DNA of 6,679 nucleotides, taken from the NCBI GenBank assembly GCA_030527385.1, contig JAUNAY010000067.1, positions 1 to 6,679 on the forward strand, given 5' to 3'. Under the pieces are notes generated by a model. That model did not search any database and had not been told where the DNA came from. It saw nothing but the letters and a program-made list of their open reading frames with translations. Below, one piece after another: positions 1-6,055 of this stretch. The position numbers and the translations under genes are program-made. Origin of the DNA: Fusobacterium sp. (GTDB lineage: Bacteria > Fusobacteriota > Fusobacteriia > Fusobacteriales > Fusobacteriaceae). Position 1 is the first letter of the stretch. Each line of letters starts with the position of its first letter.

Positions 1-1
1 A

Positions 2-166
2 GAAAATGCTATTCCTTTTAAGTTAGAAAGAAAAAAAACTCTTAGCTCTGTTTTAGATAGTTTTGGAACTTGTTCTCAGGAAGAAAGTGAAGAAATATCA
101 AAAAAATTAGATTCTTTGAGTGAAGTCGATAAAAAAGTTGCTAGAATTGAAGTGATAGAACTTTGA
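2..166 (+). CDS. Antitoxin of a type II toxin-antitoxin pair, C-terminal part (5' end outside window)
   Basis: An open frame enters from the left edge and encodes the last 54 residues of a protein, beginning ENAIPFKLE and ending IEVIEL before a TGA stop at 164-166. The AIPF stretch resembles the motif near the end of RelB/DinJ-type antitoxins, and the following acidic, Glu/Ser/Lys-rich helical tail would suit a toxin-wrapping C-terminus, although it is longer than the usual RelB/DinJ tail. The strongest evidence is position: its stop overlaps the start of a RelE/ParE-like toxin by 4 bp (TTGA), the usual antitoxin-first arrangement. The family is inferred from a short fragment. The DNA-binding N-terminus and the promoter of the pair lie outside the window. 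Confidence 0.6.
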   Translation, partial: ENAIPFKLERKKTLSSVLDSFGTCSQEESEEISKKLDSLSEVDKKVARIEVIEL

Positions 167-432
167 AATTGGTTTTTAAATATAAAAAAATTGCAGAAAA
201 ATTTTTAGCTAAACATAAAGGATTAAGAGAAAAATTTCAAGAAAATATAAAATTAGCTTATAATGGATATAAAAATATAGATATTAGTATAGTTGAGGGA
301 CAAAAAATAAAAACATATAGAATGAGGATAACAAGTTATAGAATAATCTTTAGAGTTGAGGATGATAATACACTAACAATAATAGATGTTATAGATGCAG
401 GAAATAGAGGAGATATATATAACAGATATTAA
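163..432 (+). CDS. RelE/ParE-family toxin of a type II toxin-antitoxin system
   Basis: This 89-residue basic protein has the size and pattern of the RelE/ParE fold: two N-terminal helices rich in Lys, then beta strands carrying YRMRITSYRIIF (residues 52-63, with R53, R55 and R60) and a final strand and tail with DAGNRGDIY (78-86, with R82 and Y86). These correspond to the 'YRLR..DYRVIY' and 'IGHR.D.Y' motifs of RelE-like mRNA interferases. The likely role is ribosome-dependent mRNA cleavage, although ParE members of the same fold poison gyrase and the sequence alone does not separate the two. The start is TTG at 163, whose last two bases begin the antitoxin stop. No good Shine-Dalgarno is visible, so translation probably depends on ribosomes finishing the antitoxin. 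A second TTG at 169 is a less likely start. A terminator follows, which makes this the last gene of its unit. Confidence 0.85.
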   Translation: MKLVFKYKKIAEKFLAKHKGLREKFQENIKLAYNGYKNIDISIVEGQKIKTYRMRITSYRIIFRVEDDNTLTIIDVIDAGNRGDIYNRY

Positions 433-466
433 TTTTTTTATGTTAAGAATAAAATTAAAAATATTT

Positions 467-501
467 AGTCGAGATTGGGGCTTCTAATTTCGGCTTTTTT
501 T
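467..501 (+). terminator. Rho-independent terminator after the toxin gene
   Basis: Bases 467-476 can pair with 486-495 (AGTCGAGATT with AATTTCGGCT, including two G-U pairs in RNA) around a 9-base loop, and a run of seven T follows (495-501). This closes the toxin-antitoxin unit and insulates the nrd promoter just downstream. Confidence 0.8.
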
Positions 502-506
502 ATTAT

Positions 507-528
507 CCAAAAAAATAAAAAAAAGAAA
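507..528 (+). promoter_or_regulatory. A-tract upstream element of the nrd promoter
   Basis: An almost pure adenine stretch lies directly upstream of the nrd -35 box. Such A-tracts often act as UP elements that bind the RNA polymerase alpha C-terminal domain. In a genome this AT-rich the assignment is tentative. Confidence 0.35.
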
Positions 529-557
529 TTGAAATATATGACTAAATATGTCATAAT
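529..557 (+). promoter_or_regulatory. Sigma-70 type promoter of the nrd operon
   Basis: TTGAAA at 529-534 and CATAAT at 552-557 are separated by exactly 17 bases. This predicts a transcript start near 564 and a leader of about 50 bases before the glutaredoxin-like gene at 616. No other promoter this good is seen in 433-615. The spacer holds a perfect inverted repeat, and the expected start site lies inside the first NrdR-like box, so both look positioned for repression. Confidence 0.7.
537..555. promoter_or_regulatory. Inverted repeat in the promoter spacer (candidate operator)
   Basis: TATGAC (537-542) and GTCATA (550-555) form a perfect 6-bp inverted repeat with a 7-base centre (TAAATAT). 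It fills the spacer and enters the -10 box. It does not fit the NrdR consensus, so if it is real it would bind a different regulator. A short AT-rich inverted repeat can also arise by chance. Confidence 0.35.
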
Positions 558-572
558 AACTATATGTAGTTA
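557..572. promoter_or_regulatory. NrdR box 1 (upstream)
   Basis: The 16 bases contain the core ACTATATGTAGT and match the known NrdR consensus acaCwAtATaTwGtgt at about 11 of 16 positions, including the conserved C and G. It overlaps the end of the -10 box and the predicted transcript start. NrdR is the zinc-ribbon/ATP-cone repressor of bacterial ribonucleotide reductase genes and usually binds paired boxes. Confidence 0.65.
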
Positions 573-586
573 AAATAAAAATTAAA

Positions 587-602
587 ATACGATATATTGT
601 GT
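587..602. promoter_or_regulatory. NrdR box 2 (downstream)
   Basis: ATACGATATATTGTGT matches the NrdR consensus acaCwAtATaTwGtgt at about 14 of 16 positions. It lies exactly 30 bp downstream of box 1, close to three helical turns, which is the paired arrangement described for NrdR operators. It ends just before the ribosome binding site of the first gene. Confidence 0.75.
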
Positions 603-605
603 AGC

Positions 606-610
606 GGAGG
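606..610 (+). promoter_or_regulatory. Ribosome binding site of the glutaredoxin-like gene
   Basis: GGAGG lies 5 bases before the ATG at 616. It is the strongest ribosome binding site in the nrd operon and fixes the start of its first gene. Confidence 0.8.
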
Positions 611-615
611 AAAAA

Positions 616-819
616 ATGATAAAAGTTTATGGAAAACAAGGATGTACTAAATGTGAGAGTTTAAAAAATATTTTAAATGATAAAGGTATGGAGTATGAAT
701 ATATTGAAGATTTAAAAACATTGATGATGGTTGCAAGTAAAGCTAGGATAATGAGTGCTCCAGTAGTAGAAAAAGATGGAAATTTTTATACAATGGAAAA
801 GTTTTTAGAGGTTTTATAA
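616..819 (+). CDS. Glutaredoxin/NrdH-like redox protein serving ribonucleotide reductase
   Basis: This 67-residue protein has the minimal thioredoxin fold of glutaredoxin and NrdH. It opens with strand IKVYGK, then the redox motif CTKC (C10 and C13) at the head of helix 1, and later SAPVV with the cis-proline P49 that shapes the substrate groove. It is a little shorter than typical NrdH or glutaredoxin (about 75-85 residues) because the C-terminal helix is short. Being first in the operon, 1 base from the reductase alpha gene, it very probably re-reduces the C-terminal CxxC pair of that subunit after each cycle. Whether it takes electrons from thioredoxin reductase (NrdH-like) or from glutathione cannot be read from the sequence. 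ATG 616 has a strong GGAGG site, so the start is secure. Calling it nrdH is reasonable by role, but the motif is not the classic NrdH C-[MV]-Q-C. Confidence 0.85.
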   Translation: MIKVYGKQGCTKCESLKNILNDKGMEYEYIEDLKTLMMVASKARIMSAPVVEKDGNFYTMEKFLEVL

Positions 820-820
820 T

Positions 821-3028
821 ATGAATAAAGCTAAAATAAAGGAAGAGTTATTAAATCTTACTAAAGATTTAGAAATAAATATAAATGAGTTAGAAAATTA
901 TTTTAAATCAATCTATTCAGAGAATATTTCTTTAAATAAATTGCAAGATATGTTAATAACTTATGCTGTATCATTAACAAGTTTTGAAGAGAGCGATTGG
1001 ACATATTTAGCTGGAAGATTACTAATGAAAAAAACAGAGCAAGAGGTTTTTAAAAATCGTAATTTTTCTTATGGAAATTTATATGATACAGTAAAAACTA
1101 TGGTAGATATTGGAATTTATGATGAAAGATTGTTAGAGTATTCTAAAGAGGAAATGGTTGAGCTACAAAAAATTATAGATATATCAAGAGATATGATCTA
1201 TGATTATGCTGGAGCAAATATGTTTGTAAATAGATATTTACTTAAATATCAAGGCAAAGTTTTTGAGCTTCCTCAAGAGGTATTTATGTGTATAGCTATG
1301 CTTTTAGCTATTAATGAAAAGGATAAGTTAACGGTAGCAAAAGAGTTTTACAATGCTTTATCACTGAAAAAAATATCTCTAGCAACTCCTATTCTAGCCA
1401 ATTTAAGAATACCTAAAGGAAATCTATCTTCGTGCTTTATAACAGCTATGGACGATAATATAGAATCAATTTTTTATAATATAGATACTATTGCAAAAAT
1501 AAGCAAAAATGGTGGTGGAGCAGGGCTAAATATCTCAAGAATAAGGGCAAAAAATTCAATGGTAAATGGGTATCATAATGCAAGTGGAGGAGTAATTCCG
1601 TGGATAAAAATAATTAATGATACAGCTGTGGCAGTAAATCAGCAAGGAAGAAGAGCTGGAGCTGTAACAGTGGCATTGGATTCGTGGCATTTAGATATTG
1701 AAAGTTTTTTAGAGCTTCAAACAGAAAATGGAGATCAAAGAGGAAAAGCATATGATATATATCCACAAGTTGTAGTTTCAGATATTTTTATGGAAAGAGT
1801 AGAAAAAAATCTTGATTGGACTCTTTTAGATCCATATGAAATAAGAATGAAATATGGTGTTGAACTGTGTGAACTATATGGTGAGGAGTTTAAAAAACTA
1901 TATCTTACAATAGAAAGTGATAAGGATATAACTTTAAAAAAAGTTGTAAAAGCTAGAGAACTTTTTAAGGAAATAATGAAAACACAAATAGAGACAGGAA
2001 TGCCATATATTTTCTTTAAAGACAGAGCAAATTTAGCAAATCATAATAGCCATATTGGAATGATAGGAAATGGAAATCTGTGTATGGAAAGTTTTTCTAA
2101 TTTCTCTCCAACAAAAGATTTTAAAGAAGAGGTATTTGAAAATAGTGGTGTAAGAAAAGTAGATTTGGGAGAGGTGCATACTTGCAATTTAGTTTCTCTG
2201 AATTTGGCAGAGATAGAAAGGGAAGAACTAGAAAAAAATGTTAGTATAGCAGTAAGAATTTTGGATAATACTATTGATTTAACTAAAACTCCAATAAAAG
2301 AATCGGATAAACATAATAAAAATTATAGAGCAATTGGAGTTGGAACAATGGGACTAGCTGACTATCTAGCTAGAGAGTATATGATCTATGAAGAATCGCT
2401 TTTGGAAATAGATGAACTTTTTGAGGAGATAGCACTTTATAGTTTGAAGTCATCTTCATTATTAGCTAAAGAGAGAGGAAGTTATCCACTATTTAGGGGT
2501 TCAAAGTGGGAGAAAGGGATTTTCTTTGAAAAAGAAGAGAGTTGGTATTTAGAAAATTCTAAATACTCAAACAAATGGAAAGAGGTATTTCAACTTGTAA
2601 GAGAGAATGGACTTAGAAATGGAGAGCTTACAGCCGTAGCTCCAAACACTTCTACTTCTCTTTTGATGGGGGCAACAGCCTCAGTAAATCCAACTTTTTC
2701 AAGATTCTATATTGAAAAAAATCAAAAGGGAGCAGTTCCAAGAGTTGTAAAATATTTAAAAGATAGATCTTGGTTTTATCCAGAATTTAAAAATATAGAT
2801 CCTCAAATATATGTAAAAATAATGAGTAGAATAGGAAAATGGACTACTCAAGGTGTATCTATGGAATTAATTTTTGATCTAAATAAAAATATTAGGGCAA
2901 AAGATATATATAATACTTTAATCACAGCGTGGAAAGAGGGTTGTAAGTCTGTTTATTATATAAGAACTATTCAAAAAAGTACTAATATAATAAATGAAAA
3001 AGAGGAGTGTGAAAGTTGTAGTGGATAG
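821..3028 (+). CDS. nrdA: Class I ribonucleoside-diphosphate reductase, alpha (catalytic) subunit
   Basis: This subunit reduces ribonucleoside diphosphates to deoxyribonucleotides. All catalytic residues are visible: C205 in SSC and C455 in HTCN form the redox pair, N419, C421 (thiyl radical) and E423 lie in NLCME, PNTST at 608-612 fits the substrate phosphate loop, Y712-Y713 relay the radical, and C730/C733 in the CESC tail pass electrons from the redox partner. The 10-stranded barrel domain spans roughly 190-715. At 735 residues it is slightly shorter than E. coli NrdA (761). The N-terminus aligns with the helical part of the ATP-cone, but the first hairpin (the V-x-KRDG segment) is missing. 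No extension is possible, because ATG 821 lies one base after the upstream stop; AGAGG at 807-811 is its ribosome binding site. WHLDIE (289-294) is NrdA-like, while PYIFFKD and the CxxC tail recall NrdE, so the subclass is uncertain. Confidence 0.95.
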   Translation: MNKAKIKEELLNLTKDLEININELENYFKSIYSENISLNKLQDMLITYAVSLTSFEESDWTYLAGRLLMKKTEQEVFKNRNFSYGNLYDTVKTMVDIGIYDERLLEYSKEEMVELQKIIDISRDMIYDYAGANMFVNRYLLKYQGKVFELPQEVFMCIAMLLAINEKDKLTVAKEFYNALSLKKISLATPILANLRIPKGNLSSCFITAMDDNIESIFYNIDTIAKISKNGGGAGLNISRIRAKNSMVNGYHNASGGVIPWIKIINDTAVAVNQQGRRAGAVTVALDSWHLDIESFLELQTENGDQRGKAYDIYPQVVVSDIFMERVEKNLDWTLLDPYEIRMKYGVELCELYGEEFKKLYLTIESDKDITLKKVVKARELFKEIMKTQIETGMPYIFFKDRANLANHNSHIGMIGNGNLCMESFSNFSPTKDFKEEVFENSGVRKVDLGEVHTCNLVSLNLAEIEREELEKNVSIAVRILDNTIDLTKTPIKESDKHNKNYRAIGVGTMGLADYLAREYMIYEESLLEIDELFEEIALYSLKSSSLLAKERGSYPLFRGSKWEKGIFFEKEESWYLENSKYSNKWKEVFQLVRENGLRNGELTAVAPNTSTSLLMGATASVNPTFSRFYIEKNQKGAVPRVVKYLKDRSWFYPEFKNIDPQIYVKIMSRIGKWTTQGVSMELIFDLNKNIRAKDIYNTLITAWKEGCKSVYYIRTIQKSTNIINEKEECESCSG

Positions 3029-4055
3029 AAAAAAACTTTTTAATCCATTAGGAGATGATTCGTTATTACAAAGAAAAATCATAAAGGGAAATACTACAAA
3101 TCTATTTAATTTGAACAATGTAAAATATCAATGGGCAAATCAGTTATATAGAACTATGATGGGGAATTTTTGGATTCCTGAGAAAATAGACTTAACACAG
3201 GATAAAAACGATTATAGCAACCTTACAGAGGCTGAGAAGTGTGCTTATGATGGTATATTATCATTTTTAATATTTTTAGATAGTATTCAAACAAATAATA
3301 TTCCAAATATTTCAGATTATATAACAGCTCCAGAGGTAAATTTAGTTTTATCAATCCAAACTTTCCAAGAGGCTATACACTCACAATCTTATCAATATAT
3401 AATAGAGTCTATTTTGCCAAAGGAGACAAGAAACTCAATTTATGATAAATGGAGAGAAAATGAGGTATTGTTTGAAAGAAATAGATATATAGCAGAGATT
3501 TATCAAAAATTTTTAGAAAATCCAAGTGATGAGAATTTTTCTAAGGTAATAATAGCTGATTATCTACTGGAAGCTATATATTTTTACAATGGATTTAACT
3601 TTTTTTATCTTTTAGCTAGTAGAAATAGAATGATGGGGACATCGGATATTATAAGGCTTATAAATAGGGATGAGTTATCTCACGTAGTTTTATTTCAAAA
3701 TATGTTAAGAGAGATAAAAAATGAAAATTCAGATTTTTTCGATGAAAGTATGGTTTATGATATGTTTGAGAAAGCTGTAGAACAAGAGATAAATTGGACA
3801 AATCATATAATTGGAGATGAAGTTTTAGGTGTAACTAAAACAACAACAGAGGAATATACAAAATGGTTAGCTAATGAAAGATTGAGATCAATAGGATTAA
3901 AGCCATTATATAAAGGATTTGATAAAAATCCTTATAAACACCTTTCAAGATTTGCCGATACAGAGGGAGAGGGAAATGTAAAAGCTAATTTTTTTGAAGG
4001 AACTGTAACAAGTTATAATATGAGTTCATCTGTTGAGGGTTGGGACGAATTTTAA
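2994..4055 (+). CDS. nrdB: Class I ribonucleoside-diphosphate reductase, beta (radical-generating) subunit
   Basis: This ferritin-like helical protein of up to 353 residues holds the metal centre and tyrosyl radical used by the alpha subunit. All six metal ligands are present: D96 (LDSIQ), E126 and H129 (QEAIHS), E193 (LLEAI), and E227 and H230 (RDELSH). The radical tyrosine is Y133, four residues after H129, and W60 and D226 match the E. coli W48-D237 radical path. Y341 near the C-terminus is the likely counterpart of E. coli Y356, and the last residues GWDEF should dock on alpha. With Asp as first ligand and a Tyr radical it is not the Phe-bearing class Ic type. No ATP-cone is fused to it. 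ATG 2994 overlaps nrdA by 35 bp and lacks a ribosome binding site; GTG 3021, 13 bases after AGAGGAG, would give 344 residues beginning MDRKKLFNP and is a serious alternative start. Confidence 0.94.
   Translation: MKKRSVKVVVDRKKLFNPLGDDSLLQRKIIKGNTTNLFNLNNVKYQWANQLYRTMMGNFWIPEKIDLTQDKNDYSNLTEAEKCAYDGILSFLIFLDSIQTNNIPNISDYITAPEVNLVLSIQTFQEAIHSQSYQYIIESILPKETRNSIYDKWRENEVLFERNRYIAEIYQKFLENPSDENFSKVIIADYLLEAIYFYNGFNFFYLLASRNRMMGTSDIIRLINRDELSHVVLFQNMLREIKNENSDFFDESMVYDMFEKAVEQEINWTNHIIGDEVLGVTKTTTEEYTKWLANERLRSIGLKPLYKGFDKNPYKHLSRFADTEGEGNVKANFFEGTVTSYNMSSSVEGWDEF
3001..3007 (+). promoter_or_regulatory. Shine-Dalgarno-like site inside the nrdA/nrdB overlap
   Basis: AGAGGAG lies downstream of ATG 2994 and therefore cannot serve it. 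It sits 13 bases before the in-frame GTG 3021 and 1 base before GTG 3009. It suggests that nrdB translation starts inside the end of nrdA, whose stop is at 3026-3028, and that the two subunits are translationally coupled. Confidence 0.45.
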
Positions 4056-4061
4056 AAATAT

Positions 4062-4106
4062 AAAAATACTGTTAAAATTGTTTTAGCAATTTTAACAGTA
4101 TTTTTT
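4062..4106. terminator. Bidirectional rho-independent terminator between nrdB and the Nudix gene
   Basis: Bases 4062-4080 and 4087-4105 are perfect inverted complements (19 bp) around a 6-base loop (TTTTAG). The arms end in T-runs on both strands, so the same hairpin can stop the nrd transcript on the plus strand and the DUF1576-Nudix transcript on the minus strand. It lies 6 bases after the nrdB stop and 8 bases from the Nudix stop. Confidence 0.9.
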
Positions 4107-4114
4107 GCTTTATA

Positions 4115-4630
4115 TTATTTGTTTAAAGATTTGTAAAGATAAACAGTAAAGATAGTTTTAAAATCTGTTGTAATATCCTCAATTTTATCTAAGTCAAACC
4201 ATTTACCCTCTAAGTCTTCTCCAAGGTCTAATTTTAAGTTTTGTGGCTTTATAGAGTCATCTTTTAATTGTATTATATACATATATAAAGATTCACTTGT
4301 ATATCCTGGAGATAAAATAAGAGGTTTTTTAGGATTGTAAATGATATTATAGTCATCTTTTAAATAACCAGTTTCCTCTTCTATTTCTCTTTCAAGGGTA
4401 TAAAGTGGCTCTTCTCCAGCCTCCATTATTCCTGCTGGCACTTCATACATCTCACCTTGGAATCCTGGTCTATATTGTTTTACAAGCAGAGCTTTGTCCC
4501 CTTTGGCATTTAAAACAAGGGCAGCAATAGCATTTTCTTTATCAAGATATTCTAATTGGATTCCTGTTGTTGGGTGTTTTTCAATAGCAATTTTTAAAAA
4601 TTTAAGATCTTCTAATTTTTCTAACTTCAT
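4115..4630 (-). CDS. Nudix hydrolase, ADP-ribose pyrophosphatase type
   Basis: This 171-residue cytosolic enzyme carries a complete Nudix box, GX5EX7REUXEEXGU, at residues 67-89: G67, E73, R81-E82, E85-E86 and G88. The glutamates bind the catalytic magnesium ions. PAGIMEAGEEP just before and within the box, and the proline in SPGYTSE (P108) about 20 residues after it, are typical of the ADP-ribose pyrophosphatase (NudF/YqkG) branch, which splits ADP-ribose into AMP and ribose 5-phosphate and so recycles NAD breakdown products. Substrate choice within Nudix is hard to read, and related nucleoside diphosphate sugars are possible. It is the second gene of an operon, starting 20 bases after the DUF1576 stop. 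A good purine-rich ribosome binding site (AAAGGGAGAG, plus-strand 4637-4646) lies in that gap and supports the ATG. Confidence 0.9.
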   Translation of the reverse strand: MKLEKLEDLKFLKIAIEKHPTTGIQLEYLDKENAIAALVLNAKGDKALLVKQYRPGFQGEMYEVPAGIMEAGEEPLYTLEREIEEETGYLKDDYNIIYNPKKPLILSPGYTSESLYMYIIQLKDDSIKPQNLKLDLGEDLEGKWFDLDKIEDITTDFKTIFTVYLYKSLNK

Positions 4631-4636
4631 AAAATT

Positions 4637-4646
4637 CTCTCCCTTT
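4637..4646 (-). promoter_or_regulatory. Ribosome binding site of the Nudix gene
   Basis: On the minus strand AAAGGGAGAG precedes the Nudix ATG by 6 bases. It fills much of the 20-base gap after the DUF1576 stop, so the second gene has its own initiation signal rather than depending on coupling alone. Confidence 0.75.
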
Positions 4647-4650
4647 CTTT

Positions 4651-5997
4651 TTATTTTATATCATTTTTATTAATATCATCAAATTTTTTTCTTTCTCGTG
4701 TAATTGCATCATAAAGTTGTTTTTTTCTTTTTAAATATTTTAATCTTTGTCTATTTTTATGTTCCTTAATAGTATTCATTATAGGAAGCAAGAATCCAGC
4801 TACAATTCCAGCTGAGAATCCATTGTTATATAAGTTTAAACCTCCGTGAACAGTTCCAATACTTTGTACTACTGCAAGATGTAACCAACCAGCTACAATC
4901 CCCCAAAACGTTCCATACACTCCAGCCACAGGTGCTAAAGATGTTCCAAATAGTCCAGAAAGTGCCACGGTAAAAGAATCTGTATAACTTCCAAATTTTG
5001 CTAGATATACACCTATTAAAATAGGGATTGTATTTATAAAATGCTTTCCATAGGCTGAAAATCCAACTATTGTTAAAATTCCAGCTAAAAGAGGACCATT
5101 TAAGGTTTGTCCTAAAAACATAACAAATCCCATAGCTATAAATCCCATAATTCCCATATTAATAAAAGTTAGTCCATATCCATATTTTATTATGTAATCA
5201 GCTTTTAAACCAGAGTCACACAAAAGTTTTTTATATCCCTTAAATGAACTTCCATTGATAAAAAATCCAATAATTATTAAAGATAAGAATGTACCAATAC
5301 AAATAAGTTTTAAAGCCAAATCAAACTCATACGAGATAATTCTTTGAGGTGTTATTTGAAACTTATATAACTTTAAAATAGAAGTTATAACAGCACCTAA
5401 AATTCCTCCAGTAAATCCAAGATTATATAGGTTAAAACCTTCGTGAAAACCAGCCATTTTACTAGCTAATGGAGTTACAATAAATCCTATTATTATACCT
5501 AGTACAATAGCATTTAGATATGATGTTTCAGTAGTATCTACCCTAAAAGCAACTTCACTTACAAAAGGAGCTAAGGCACTAGCAAAGGAGATAGTTATAA
5601 AAATTTTTTTAAATTCAATCTCTTCATACAAACTATATAGAATGCCACCCAAATAGAAAGGAATAATATTTAATATATTTTTTCCAAAGAAAGAGAAACC
5701 AAATACAGTAAAAAATGAAGCTATCGCTAAACCAGAAATCTCTATTTTCATAAGCTTCATAAGTGTAAAATTAAAAATAAAAATTAAAAAAGCATTTAGG
5801 AATGTAGCTCCAATACCACCTATTTCTAAAAAATCTGTAATTAAAACCGATTGGGAGGTTATTATTTTTAATAAACCAGTAAATACATTTTCTCTTTCAT
5901 AAATAACATAACTAATAAAAGAAATTATAATAAAACTAACAAGTATAGTAGATACAAATTTTATTTTTTTCATTCTTGATATATTAAAATCGTCCAT
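4651..5997 (-). CDS. DUF1576 polytopic membrane protein with internal duplication (putative transporter)
   Basis: This 448-residue hydrophobic protein has roughly ten or more membrane segments and a basic cytoplasmic tail (410-448, rich in Lys/Arg). I recognise it as DUF1576, a family without an established function. It consists of two homologous halves. Residues 60-145 align without gaps to 272-357 (offset 212): TFLN/TFIN, GFSFFGKN/GFSAYGKH, IPFYLGG/IPILIGV and SALAPF/TSLAPV. After a 13-residue length difference the match resumes at HEGFNLYNLGF (185-195) and HGGLNLYNNGF (384-394). Paired repeats with conserved polar and Gly/Asn motifs inside membrane segments are typical of channels and transporters, which is the inferred role. 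ATG at plus-strand 5997 has GGAGG 4 bases upstream; M9 is a possible internal start. It is the first gene of an operon with the Nudix hydrolase and has a strong promoter. Confidence 0.88.
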   Translation of the reverse strand: MDDFNISRMKKIKFVSTILVSFIIISFISYVIYERENVFTGLLKIITSQSVLITDFLEIGGIGATFLNAFLIFIFNFTLMKLMKIEISGLAIASFFTVFGFSFFGKNILNIIPFYLGGILYSLYEEIEFKKIFITISFASALAPFVSEVAFRVDTTETSYLNAIVLGIIIGFIVTPLASKMAGFHEGFNLYNLGFTGGILGAVITSILKLYKFQITPQRIISYEFDLALKLICIGTFLSLIIIGFFINGSSFKGYKKLLCDSGLKADYIIKYGYGLTFINMGIMGFIAMGFVMFLGQTLNGPLLAGILTIVGFSAYGKHFINTIPILIGVYLAKFGSYTDSFTVALSGLFGTSLAPVAGVYGTFWGIVAGWLHLAVVQSIGTVHGGLNLYNNGFSAGIVAGFLLPIMNTIKEHKNRQRLKYLKRKKQLYDAITRERKKFDDINKNDIK

Positions 5998-6001
5998 AGC
6001 A

Positions 6002-6006
6002 CCTCC
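6002..6006 (-). promoter_or_regulatory. Ribosome binding site of the DUF1576 gene
   Basis: On the minus strand GGAGG precedes the ATG by 4 bases and supports that start over the internal ATG at codon 9. Confidence 0.75.
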
Positions 6007-6026
6007 ATAAAAGTAATCTTAATTAA

Positions 6027-6055
6027 ATATTATTATTTTTTTATAGCAAAGTCAA
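6027..6055 (-). promoter_or_regulatory. Sigma-70 type promoter of the DUF1576-Nudix operon
   Basis: On the minus strand TTGACT (6055-6050) and TAATAT (6032-6027) are separated by exactly 17 bases, giving a predicted start near 6020 and a leader of about 23 bases. The -35 box touches a 10-bp palindrome at 6055-6064. Confidence 0.75.

Noticed and set aside
467..501. Possible remnant of an IS200/IS605-type element end (hairpin with GGGGCTTC).
   Set aside because: The hairpin plus T-run in the right place after a gene is fully explained as a terminator, and no transposase or TnpB remnant is nearby.
433..615. Riboswitch (for example a cobalamin switch) controlling the reductase operon.
   Set aside because: The predicted leader is only about 50 bases and AT-rich, with no conserved aptamer elements; the NrdR-like boxes explain the region better.
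2918..3118. A 66-codon minus-strand frame across the nrdA/nrdB junction.
   Set aside because: It lies wholly antisense to two well-supported reductase genes, resembles no family I know, and hydrophobic antisense frames are common in AT-rich coding DNA.
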